Shown: piece after piece, positions 1 to 7,209 of the stretch
Layout: each line of letters opens with the position of its first letter
How positions within the stretch are numbered: the first letter of the stretch is position 1
Source of the DNA: Paenibacillus paeoniae
GTDB taxonomy: Bacteria > Bacillota > Bacilli > Paenibacillales > Paenibacillaceae
NCBI RefSeq assembly: GCF_003388735.1
Contig: NZ_QUBQ01000005.1
Span: 124,001 to 188,000, forward strand
DNA: 64,000 nucleotides
Direction of reading: 5' to 3'
Translations under genes and position numbers: made by a program
The notes under the pieces: generated by a model
The model's database searches: none
Told to the model about the DNA's origin: nothing
What the model saw: only the letters and a program-made list of their open reading frames with translations

Positions 1-1
1 A

Positions 2-517
2 GTAACGGATGATCAATTCAAAAACGTCTTTAGCCGCTTCAAGGAGGTTGCGGATGGCCAGAAGATTGTAACGGATGATCAATTGATCCGAATCGCGGGC
101 GAAATGACGAAGACGCAGCCTGATCCCTTTGCGCTTATCGATCTGCAAGTACATGCCGGGACGCAACGTTCACGCAGCGCGACGGTCACGATTCGCGAGA
201 ATGAGCAAGGCGTAGAGGAATCTTATATGGCTATGGGAGCCGGTCCACTGGAAGCGGTCATTCATGCAATCGGCCAAGCGATTCCGGTATCTGTGGAATT
301 CGAGGATCTGGAGCTGCACTCGCTGTCTACCGGAGAAGACGCGCATGGCGAAGCGGTGGTAAGCATTGTTCATAATGGGACACGGTATCGTGGAACCTCT
401 GCGAATAAGGATATTATTCTGGCAGCGGCAGAGGCCTATATCTCGGCCTGCAATCAGGCGATTATGACCGCTGGAGCGCGAAACAGAGTAAAGGAGAAAC
501 GTACGGCAAACGAATAA
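2..517 (+). CDS. leuA: 2-isopropylmalate synthase, C-terminal part (5' end outside window)
   Basis: Only the last about 170 residues are present; the frame is open from base 2. They match the C-terminal LeuA dimer/allosteric domain that binds leucine in 2-isopropylmalate synthases, including the DLQVHAGTQRSRSATVTI strand and a GAGPLEAVIHAI segment. The enzyme condenses acetyl-CoA with 2-oxoisovalerate in leucine synthesis; the catalytic barrel lies upstream of the window. The family's related enzymes (homocitrate and citramalate synthases) share this domain, so the substrate is inferred. The next gene starts 8 bases after the stop. Confidence 0.85.
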   Translation, partial: VTDDQFKNVFSRFKEVADGQKIVTDDQLIRIAGEMTKTQPDPFALIDLQVHAGTQRSRSATVTIRENEQGVEESYMAMGAGPLEAVIHAIGQAIPVSVEFEDLELHSLSTGEDAHGEAVVSIVHNGTRYRGTSANKDIILAAAEAYISACNQAIMTAGARNRVKEKRTANE

Positions 518-524
518 GCGGAGG

Positions 525-1358
525 ATGAGGATGCCGATGGGATCGACGATACAGGATTTTTATGAAGCATTCGACGAATGGGGGCGGCTCGATAGAGAGC
601 CGCTTGAATTTTATGTTAACCTGCATTACTTGCGCAAATATTTGCCCGCTAGCGGGCATATTGCCGACATCGGCTCGGGACCTGGCAAGTATGCCATTGA
701 GCTGGCGCAGTGGGGTTATCAAATAGGACTCGCGGATGTAATGCCCAGATTCGTAGCGGAGGCTAGGGATAAATCAAGGTCAGCTGGTGTAGAGAGTCGA
801 TTCACTGGCTTTCATGTCAGCAACGCAATTGAGCTGTCATGCTTTTCTGATGAATCATTCGATGCGTCATTGATGATGGGGCCGCTTTATCATTTGCAGG
901 AAAAAGAGGAAAGAAAGCAGGCTCTTCGGGAACTGCGACGCGTAACCAAGCCAGGAGGCATCGTATGCGCGGCGTTTATGCCGCGAGCCAAGTTTATACA
1001 GCAATCCATTCGCCAGCCCTGGATGTGGAAGCCGCATCATGAAATTGAAGCCTTGTCGGAGTTCGTGAAGACGGGGGTATTCAATCATAGTGATCCAGGT
1101 CGCTTCACCGGTGTATATTATGAACAAGTCGACCGCATCATCCCTCAAATGGAGGAGGAGGGCTTCGAAACGTTGCAACTAATCGGATCGGACGGCTTTG
1201 CGTCCGTTCTGGATCATGATCCCCAGGCCGCCGAATATTGGCGAAGTCAGGGTGATGAAGCCTATCGTCAATTGATGGAGCTGATCATAGGGTCATCGGA
1301 TGATCCTTATATGTTGGGCGTCTCAACTCATGTATTGTACATTGGACGACGATTGTGA
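525..1358 (+). CDS. class I SAM-dependent methyltransferase
   Basis: A 277-residue protein with the glycine-rich SAM motif I (IADIGSGPGKYAIELAQWG, about residues 46-64), an acidic residue closing the next strand (LADVMP), and the post-motif block LRRVTKPGGIV. This is the Methyltransf_11/25 fold of small-molecule methyltransferases; the substrate cannot be told. A GGAGG lies just before the ATG at 525, and ATG codons at 531 and 537 are alternatives. The 8-base gap from leuA suggests read-through transcription, but no functional link is evident. The gene is followed by the DnaA-box cluster. Confidence 0.8.
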   Translation: MRMPMGSTIQDFYEAFDEWGRLDREPLEFYVNLHYLRKYLPASGHIADIGSGPGKYAIELAQWGYQIGLADVMPRFVAEARDKSRSAGVESRFTGFHVSNAIELSCFSDESFDASLMMGPLYHLQEKEERKQALRELRRVTKPGGIVCAAFMPRAKFIQQSIRQPWMWKPHHEIEALSEFVKTGVFNHSDPGRFTGVYYEQVDRIIPQMEEEGFETLQLIGSDGFASVLDHDPQAAEYWRSQGDEAYRQLMELIIGSSDDPYMLGVSTHVLYIGRRL

Positions 1359-1377
1359 TTATTTTTAGCAAAAAAGC

Positions 1378-1672
1378 TGTGGATGAGTTGAATTGTGCAC
1401 AAAGTTATCCACATATCTACAGAATAGTGTGAATACTTTAATAAATATGTGCAATTATGCGGGTTTACAATCTCTAAATAAATGATGCAAACGTGGATAG
1501 TTTTTTCACTTATACACTGTGGATAATGTGTGTAATGTGGATAACGATCCACGTTCTTTATTGCGAAGAAACAAGGGGCCGTCAAATCGGTCATTTTAGG
1601 AGCATGTTCGTTATAGATGAAGACAGAATTAACTAACAATTTATTCACGTCTGTGGATATTTCTGTGCATAA
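1378..1672. promoter_or_regulatory. cluster of DnaA boxes in a non-coding stretch
   Basis: The gap 1359-1781 holds no convincing gene. It contains three perfect copies of the 9-bp DnaA box TTATCCACA/TGTGGATAA, at 1405-1413, 1518-1526 and 1536-1544. One-mismatch copies lie at 1378-1386, 1652-1660 and 1664-1672, and weaker ones at 1492-1500 and 1641-1649. The two central perfect boxes are in the same orientation, 18 bp apart. There is no dnaA or dnaN here, so this is not the usual oriC. The layout resembles the DnaA-box clusters that titrate DnaA in Bacillus; that role is inferred. Confidence 0.75.
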
Positions 1673-1781
1673 CATTTCGGGACGCAATCGTTTTGCGTAA
1701 ATTACTATTGAGATTTTCGGTGAAATCAAGCTATGAATGCGCTATCGTAGAATCAATAAAATATTTACGGAGGCAGACCGA

Positions 1782-2525
1782 ATGGATAAGCAAGCGATTA
1801 TTCAGGTGGACACAGTCAGCAAGCACTATGGGACGAATAATGCGATTAAGCAAGTATCCTTTCAGGTGAAGAAGGGCGAGATATTCGGTTTAATTGGCAA
1901 GACTGGAGCAGGCAAGACGACGCTGCTAGAGCTGTTGTCCGGCAATCAGATTCTTGATGAAGGCGCAGTAAAAGTTATGGGCTTTGATATGGGCACGGAG
2001 GGAGACAAGCTGAAGGAGCATATCAATATTTTTTCGCAAAGCACATCGCTTGTTGACCGCCTTACCGTGCGCGAGGCATTGGACATGTTCCAAGGGTTCT
2101 ACCATCAGAAAAACAACGTTGACGGCATTCTGAAGCAATTCGGACTTACCGCTTATGAGGATAAGGTCGTAAGAAGACTGTCCGGAGGACTCAGGCAGCG
2201 TACGACTCTTGCGATTGCCGTTGTGAACGATCCGTCTATCGTCTTTCTGGACGAGCCGACGACAGGACTGGACGCCCAGGCGAAGAAGGAATATTGGGCC
2301 ATACTGGCAGCACTTAAACTACAGGGCAAGACGATTGTTATTGTGTCGCATGATATGACCGAGATTCAGTACCATTGCGATCGTGTTGGTGTCATGAGGG
2401 AGGGGAGTCTAGTTGCTTGTGACAGCCCGACAAAACTGATTGCAGAACTTCCTGGAGGCGGATTGACCATGGAAGCTGTATATATGCACTACGCCGTTAG
2501 CAACGCGGGAGGTGTTGGAGTTTAA
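1782..2525 (+). CDS. ABC transporter ATP-binding protein
   Basis: A single ABC ATPase domain of 247 residues with Walker A (GKTGAGKTT), signature LSGGLRQR, Walker B VFLDEPTTGLD and an H-loop SHD. The ATG at 1782 is preferred over 1737 because ACGGAGG precedes it and the protein then begins just before the ABC fold. The family powers export or ABC-2-type permeases, but no membrane partner follows: next come a tiny reading frame and comQ. Supply of a pheromone or antimicrobial exporter to the adjacent quorum-sensing locus is possible but unproven. Confidence 0.85.
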   Translation: MDKQAIIQVDTVSKHYGTNNAIKQVSFQVKKGEIFGLIGKTGAGKTTLLELLSGNQILDEGAVKVMGFDMGTEGDKLKEHINIFSQSTSLVDRLTVREALDMFQGFYHQKNNVDGILKQFGLTAYEDKVVRRLSGGLRQRTTLAIAVVNDPSIVFLDEPTTGLDAQAKKEYWAILAALKLQGKTIVIVSHDMTEIQYHCDRVGVMREGSLVACDSPTKLIAELPGGGLTMEAVYMHYAVSNAGGVGV

Positions 2526-2682
2526 GTCCACGAAACTCGGCAATCGCGGCAACGATCCGGCCAATGAGCGCAAGAGCCTAGTGGAGAAACGAATGGAGAT
2601 GATCGCACATCTCCTAATGAAGAGAAGCGAGGGGGGAATTAAGAGAACACCGATTAAAGATGAAACGATCCGGCATTCATAG
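2515..2682 (+). CDS. possible small basic protein, 55 residues
   Basis: A TTG-started frame overlaps the last 11 bases of the ABC ATPase gene and runs to a TAG at 2680. GCGGGAGG lies just upstream of the TTG. The product is charged (LVEKRMEMIAHLLMKRSEGG in the middle) and resembles nothing I recognise. Translational coupling to the ATPase gene is plausible. It may equally be a decayed 3' extension of the ATPase gene. A good -10 (TATAAT, 2683-2688) for comQ follows directly. Confidence 0.3.
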   Translation: MEFKSTKLGNRGNDPANERKSLVEKRMEMIAHLLMKRSEGGIKRTPIKDETIRHS

Positions 2683-2721
2683 TATAATTGGAATATTATT
2701 GCATGGATCGGAGGATGACTC

Positions 2722-3654
2722 ATGTCAATTGTGAAGGAACATATCGGCATGCGAATGAAGCAGTATGCCGCAGAGTGGTTTACTGCAGAGCCCTTGTCCC
2801 GTTTCTCTCTCTCTTTTATTGATGATAAGCTGGAAGAGACGATGTTGTTCGGAGAACTTACGGTCATCCATTATCATATGTTCGGAGGCAAGGGGGCTGA
2901 CATCGACGGGGCTGCGGCAGCAATCGAACTCTTCATTCTGGCTTCCGACATTTTGGATGATCTGGAGGACGGTGATGCGCCGTCAAAACCATGGATGAAG
3001 GTTCCGCTGCCGATAGCTCTGCACGTTGCCACGTCGCTGGTTACGCTATCCCAGCAGGCGCTTCTCCACGCAACGAGTGATCCCGGTTTGCGCGGCGAGC
3101 TTGCGGTTATGATGAATGCGGGGCTGATTCAATCCGCCAACGGACAGATGTTGGATCTTATGAATGAGGTCCGCTCTGATGAGGATTACTTCCGGATGGT
3201 AAGGGACAAGTCGGCATCGCTTCTCGTCATCGCATGTATGGCCGGCGTACTGCTTGCCGGTCGCCCCTGGCATGAGACGGTAGCGGAATATGCGTCTGAA
3301 CTGGGCATATCCGCTCAGCTTCGGAACGATAGCCGGGACCTGTTGCGGTGGGATGAGAAAAGCGATTTTCTGAACCGCAAGCATACGTTGCTGACGATGT
3401 ATTTGCTTGAGGGACCGGATGAGCAAGTCGGGTGGATCCGGGATTATTATACCGGCAGCGCAACCAAGGATGACGTAACCGGGAAAAAAGAATTATTTTT
3501 GCAGGCATGCGAGCAATCCGGTGTGATTTTATACGGTTCTGTCGTAAGCCGTATGCACTATAATCGATTTCAAGAACTGCTTACGGAGCTGCAGGCGGAT
3601 GCGATTTGGAAGGACAAACTGCTTCATCTGCTTGCGGGAGACCAGTCAGCATAA
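2722..3654 (+). CDS. comQ: ComQ-like isoprenyl transferase
   Basis: A 310-residue all-helical trans-prenyltransferase homologue. The first aspartate-rich motif is DDLED (residues 79-83); the second is NDSRD (202-206), followed by a K-S-D-F-L-N-R-K segment as in ComQ. In Bacillus, ComQ cleaves and prenylates the Trp of the ComX precursor to make the secreted pheromone. GGAGG precedes the ATG, and a TATAAT at 2683 may serve as its own promoter. The order comQ-comX-comP-comA immediately downstream makes the ComQ assignment far stronger than a generic polyprenyl synthase. Confidence 0.88.
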   Translation: MSIVKEHIGMRMKQYAAEWFTAEPLSRFSLSFIDDKLEETMLFGELTVIHYHMFGGKGADIDGAAAAIELFILASDILDDLEDGDAPSKPWMKVPLPIALHVATSLVTLSQQALLHATSDPGLRGELAVMMNAGLIQSANGQMLDLMNEVRSDEDYFRMVRDKSASLLVIACMAGVLLAGRPWHETVAEYASELGISAQLRNDSRDLLRWDEKSDFLNRKHTLLTMYLLEGPDEQVGWIRDYYTGSATKDDVTGKKELFLQACEQSGVILYGSVVSRMHYNRFQELLTELQADAIWKDKLLHLLAGDQSA

Positions 3655-3700
3655 GACTTTTCGACAATCGCGCAAAACCCATTTCGGTAAATACGAATGA

Positions 3701-3737
3701 GGTTTGCGTTGGCGAACCTATCAAATCTTGTTATAGT
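3701..3737 (+). promoter_or_regulatory. comX promoter with an overlapping dyad
   Basis: TTGGCG (3709-3714), a 17-bp spacer and TATAGT (3732-3737) form a sigma-A promoter placed 52 bases before the comX start. The -35 overlaps an inverted repeat, GGTTTGC-N4-GCGAACC (3701-3718; 6 of 7 pairs match), reminiscent of a response-regulator operator. Family knowledge says ComA binds TTGCGG-N4-CCGCAA; the present dyad is related in shape but not identical. That ComA binds here is inferred. Confidence 0.5.
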
Positions 3738-3788
3738 ATAAATGTACTAGCTACATATTATAAGATTTAGAGAGGCGGAGGAGTTCAA

Positions 3789-3956
3789 ATGTTGAAAGAA
3801 ACAATTCGTCAACTGGTCAGCAGCACAGAGAAAATGTCACTGGCTTTGGGAGGACAACCGCAACTAGCTGGTATTTCCGCAGCAGAACAACAAGCTCTGC
3901 TGGGTGAAATGAACAACAAACAAGAAAAGAATGGTTACGCATTCATTTGGAACTAA
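3789..3956 (+). CDS. comX: ComX-type pheromone precursor
   Basis: A 55-codon gene between comQ and comP with a strong ribosome site (GGCGGAGGAG). The leader is MLKETIRQLV and the C-terminus is KNGYAFIWN, with one Trp (W54) in the penultimate position. ComX precursors are about 55 residues, poorly conserved except in the N-terminal half, and carry the prenylated Trp in the last few residues. Size, position and the terminal Trp together identify it. The predicted signal is a short peptide ending Phe-Ile-Trp(prenyl)-Asn. The sequence of this pheromone type is likely strain-specific. Confidence 0.85.
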   Translation: MLKETIRQLVSSTEKMSLALGGQPQLAGISAAEQQALLGEMNNKQEKNGYAFIWN

Positions 3957-3986
3957 CGGACTAACCGGCTGAAAGGAAGAGGTTGT

Positions 3987-6383
3987 ATGAAATCCACTAT
4001 GTTTAACCGCACCATTACAACCATCTTCCTGGCAGTATTTATTGGACTACTATTATATCTGACCTTGGTCATTACGAGAGCTCCCTCCATTCGAGCTGTT
4101 CTAACTCATGATCCGGTTAATGGATATACCGTTGAGTCGATTGAGCCGGAAGGCCAAGCGAAGATGATGGGCATACAGATTGGCGACCGAATTTTGGAGG
4201 TTAATCATAGGCCCGCTGAAGAATTCGAGAATGTTACCAAATATTATTCATTGGAATATGCCGATAATGTCCTCGTTACACATCGTGACAATTCGACCGA
4301 GCTTGTCACATTCTCAAAAGCATGGTCAGGTGACCATTCCACGTTAGAGCTGTTGCTTCAACTCTATATACCAGGAATTTCGTTAATTATATTTTGTGCA
4401 TTCTCCGTCTTTCTCTATGTGAAAAGAAGGCATGATCCTGCTGTTATCATGCTTATTCTCTTTTTTTTATCTATAGGTCTATCCTATTACAGCTCCTCAG
4501 CGTCTATCTTGAGAGACCCCATAGGAATCTCTATTATCTATGTCGTATTGCCTAATATTCCGTTATTATTCCTGAGCTTTATGAATATCTATTTGAAGCG
4601 ATTCGATACCTATTTAATTGGGACAAAAGCGCTGGCTGTGCTCTATGCTATTGTAGGAGCGCAGAGTTTAGTTAGCTTAATCTATATATGGACGGACTTG
4701 TTATCGATTGAAGTGTTTTCGTACATTAAAGGTGCTTATAGTGCAATCGTACTAATGGGCAATTTGATATGTGCGCTCAAGCTAATCGGGAAGTTTATGA
4801 AGCATCGCCGAACGAAGCTGAAATCACTTTTCACGATTACATTGACCTCGCATCTCGTCGCATTTTCGCCATTTGCGATGCTGAATCTATTGCCGCAGCT
4901 GTTCGGGGCTGGCCAAATTTTGCCGCCGGCATTTACGGCGTTGTTTTTGTTCATACTGCCCGTTGTGTACTTTTATTTGTCGACATCGAATCAGCTATTC
5001 GATATCGATTTTATTTTAACGCGCTTCAAATATTATACGGCACTCTCGCTTATTCCTTCCATATTAGTGACCATGGCGATATCGGTCGTTTTGATGGACA
5101 ATATAGGAATTTATTGGTCGAATTGGATCGGTATATTTTTGGTGATCTTTGTGGTCATGACCTTATTCCTTTATGCCAAAGAACAGATTGATCAGCGATT
5201 CCGTCCGAAGCTGTTCAAAGCGATGTACAGCTATCAAGACAGTCTGGATCGTTTCTCCCGAAGTATTGCCCGCGTCATGAAGCAGGCTGATCTGGAGGCC
5301 GTATTGAAGCAAGAGATCGACTCGCTGCTGCCGGTTAGTCGCATCAAGTTCCTCATTGTGGATCAGGCGGAGCATGCGGTGTTTCCGATGGGCGACGATC
5401 ATGAGGAGAGAGTAACAGGTGATTTCCTGCTTGGCGTGATGAATACGTTCAAGTTGGGTGAGCTTATCGATCTGCCGTATGGATTGGGCCTTATTATCGG
5501 AAGACAACGCTCCCGTTATCATATCTTGTGGATTGGCCTCAAGACCAATCACACGCGCTTCAATTCGGATGAGATCCGATGGCTGAAGACGATGGCTAAC
5601 TACTCCAGTATTGTGTTCGAAAACTTGTATCTGATCGAAGGATTGATCGAGGATTTGGAGTCTGAGGTTCGCAAGGAGCATACGACTTCGCCGTGGGTGC
5701 TTCGCCTTCTCTTCTGCTTGTCGGAGAATGAGAGAAGGAAGCTTGCTGCTGATTTGCATGATTCCGCGCTTCAAGACCAGCTGTTATGGTATCGGAAGCT
5801 GGAGTCTGTGATGATGGATCATCCCATCTCGGATAAGCTTGGGCGAGAGCTTGAGGATATTAAGGAAGGGTTGCTTGATGTCATTCATCAAATTCGGGAA
5901 ACCTGCAATGAGCTGCGTCCGCCTCTGCTGAAGGAAATGGGCGTAGTAGAAGCTGTTGAATCGATTATCGAGCATACCCAAATGAGGGTTAATTTTGAGG
6001 TGCAATTCCGCTCCAAAGCGATCCATGAACAGATGGACGAGGAGCAAATTACGGCCATCTATCGAATTGTGCAGGAATTGCTGCGCAATGCCGATAAGCA
6101 TGCCGGAGCGAAGCTTGTCCAGCTCGAGCTGGAGCTGCGCGAGGGTACGATTTATTTCCGTTATCAAGATGATGGAGTCGGCCTGGATGTGAATTATATG
6201 GTAGAGACGTTTGAGCATATGGGCCTGTCGGGGATAAAAGAGCGTGTGGCTAGCCTTGAAGGAGACATCTCCTTCTATTCGGAACGCGGTAAAGGCCTGG
6301 AGGTCATTATTTTAATGCCGATCATTGTGTCGAGCGGACTTTCGGAGAGGGGTATATCGCGTGATTCGTATCTTATTAGTTGA
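3987..6383 (+). CDS. comP: ComP-like sensor histidine kinase
   Basis: A 798-residue membrane kinase. It has an N-terminal transmembrane helix, then an extracytoplasmic PDZ-like segment (about residues 35-100, with a GIQIGDRILEVNHRPAEEF core). Multiple membrane helices (about 125-400) follow, then a linker, a HisKA_3 dimerisation domain with the phosphoacceptor in AADLHDSALQ (H591), and a HATPase domain with N-box ELLRNADKHA and DDGVGLD. This matches ComP, the receptor for extracellular ComX. The start at 3987 follows GAAAGGAAGAGG, 30 bases after comX with no terminator between. It overlaps comA by 23 bases, implying coupled translation. Confidence 0.9.
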   Translation: MKSTMFNRTITTIFLAVFIGLLLYLTLVITRAPSIRAVLTHDPVNGYTVESIEPEGQAKMMGIQIGDRILEVNHRPAEEFENVTKYYSLEYADNVLVTHRDNSTELVTFSKAWSGDHSTLELLLQLYIPGISLIIFCAFSVFLYVKRRHDPAVIMLILFFLSIGLSYYSSSASILRDPIGISIIYVVLPNIPLLFLSFMNIYLKRFDTYLIGTKALAVLYAIVGAQSLVSLIYIWTDLLSIEVFSYIKGAYSAIVLMGNLICALKLIGKFMKHRRTKLKSLFTITLTSHLVAFSPFAMLNLLPQLFGAGQILPPAFTALFLFILPVVYFYLSTSNQLFDIDFILTRFKYYTALSLIPSILVTMAISVVLMDNIGIYWSNWIGIFLVIFVVMTLFLYAKEQIDQRFRPKLFKAMYSYQDSLDRFSRSIARVMKQADLEAVLKQEIDSLLPVSRIKFLIVDQAEHAVFPMGDDHEERVTGDFLLGVMNTFKLGELIDLPYGLGLIIGRQRSRYHILWIGLKTNHTRFNSDEIRWLKTMANYSSIVFENLYLIEGLIEDLESEVRKEHTTSPWVLRLLFCLSENERRKLAADLHDSALQDQLLWYRKLESVMMDHPISDKLGRELEDIKEGLLDVIHQIRETCNELRPPLLKEMGVVEAVESIIEHTQMRVNFEVQFRSKAIHEQMDEEQITAIYRIVQELLRNADKHAGAKLVQLELELREGTIYFRYQDDGVGLDVNYMVETFEHMGLSGIKERVASLEGDISFYSERGKGLEVIILMPIIVSSGLSERGISRDSYLIS

Positions 6384-7011
6384 TGATCATCCGTCGGTCG
6401 GTGAAGGAACCAAAACGATGATCGAGCAAGACAGCGATATGAAAGTAACAGTGGCGCTGTCAGCATTGGAAGCGTTGGATAAGGTTCACTCGGAGACCTT
6501 CGACATTATATTATGCGATTTGAATATGCCAGGCATTAGCGGACTGGAGCTGACGAAGCGGCTGATTCAGATCGATCCGGAACGGAAAGTCATTATTTAC
6601 TCCGGTTACGAGATCGGAACACACTTCAACCTGCTGGTAGAGTCGGGCGTATCCGGCTTCATCTCGAAGACGGCATCCAGGGATCAACTGCATAATTCCA
6701 TACGTTGTGCGCTTCGAGGAGAGGCGGTCATTCCGATTCCGCTTCTGAAACAGCTCAGAAGGCATGAGGTGGCGATCTCGCGCTCGGAGCTGTCCATTGA
6801 GGACGTGTCGATTAATGAGAAGGAAATGACGATCCTTCATGAGGTAGCGGCTGGCGTAAGCAATAAGGAGCTTGCGGCGATGCTGCATGTCAGTCAGCGG
6901 AACGTGGAATACCAGTTGACGAAAATATTCGAAAAGCTGAATGTGAGATCGCGGTCAGAGGCGATAAGGGAAGCCAAGCGCTTGGGCTTGATTAGCATGG
7001 AGCAGTATTAA
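6361..7011 (+). CDS. comA: ComA-like response regulator
   Basis: A 216-residue NarL/LuxR-type regulator. The receiver domain begins MIRILLVDDHPSVGEG, with phosphoacceptor D53 in CDLNMP and a conserved K near residue 103. The C-terminal LuxR helix-turn-helix includes NKELAAMLHVSQRNVEYQL. The GTG at 6361 is chosen over an upstream GTG because GGAGAGGGG precedes it and the receiver begins at once. It is the last gene of the comQXPA operon, and a strong terminator follows. Its targets cannot be seen, apart from the dyad at the comX promoter. Confidence 0.88.
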   Translation: MIRILLVDDHPSVGEGTKTMIEQDSDMKVTVALSALEALDKVHSETFDIILCDLNMPGISGLELTKRLIQIDPERKVIIYSGYEIGTHFNLLVESGVSGFISKTASRDQLHNSIRCALRGEAVIPIPLLKQLRRHEVAISRSELSIEDVSINEKEMTILHEVAAGVSNKELAAMLHVSQRNVEYQLTKIFEKLNVRSRSEAIREAKRLGLISMEQY

Positions 7012-7067
7012 TAGGGTTTTCGAGGCAGGAAGGGTTGTCTCGCTTCCTAATTGATGGAATGTAACGA

Positions 7068-7129
7068 AAACCGCTCTTTTCGTAAACGGTGAGCCGTGCT
7101 TACCTTTTACGAAAGGAACGGTTTTTTTT
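7068..7129. terminator. terminator after comA
   Basis: A long stem pairs AACCGCTCTTTTCGTAAA (7069-7086) with its near-complement at 7106-7123, followed by a run of eight Ts. It lies between the convergent comA and ABC-F genes; A-runs on the other side make it potentially bidirectional. Confidence 0.85.
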
Positions 7130-7209
7130 GTTGATATTGTGAAGAGAAAATAGAAATAGGGCTGTCCTGTAGTCATCTAAGACATGGGAACAGCCCCATT
7201 CATTTGAAC

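Noticed and set aside
2..84. Repeat of GTAACGGATGATCAATT at 2-18 and 68-84
   Set aside because: Encodes a natural V-T-D-D-Q motif twice in LeuA linkers; no sign of a mobile repeat.
1378..1672. Chromosomal replication origin
   Set aside because: No dnaA, dnaN or AT-rich unwinding region next to it; kept as a box cluster only.
1328..1729. 133-codon open frame on the minus strand over the DnaA-box cluster
   Set aside because: No ribosome site, odd composition, and the repeated DnaA boxes explain the sequence better.
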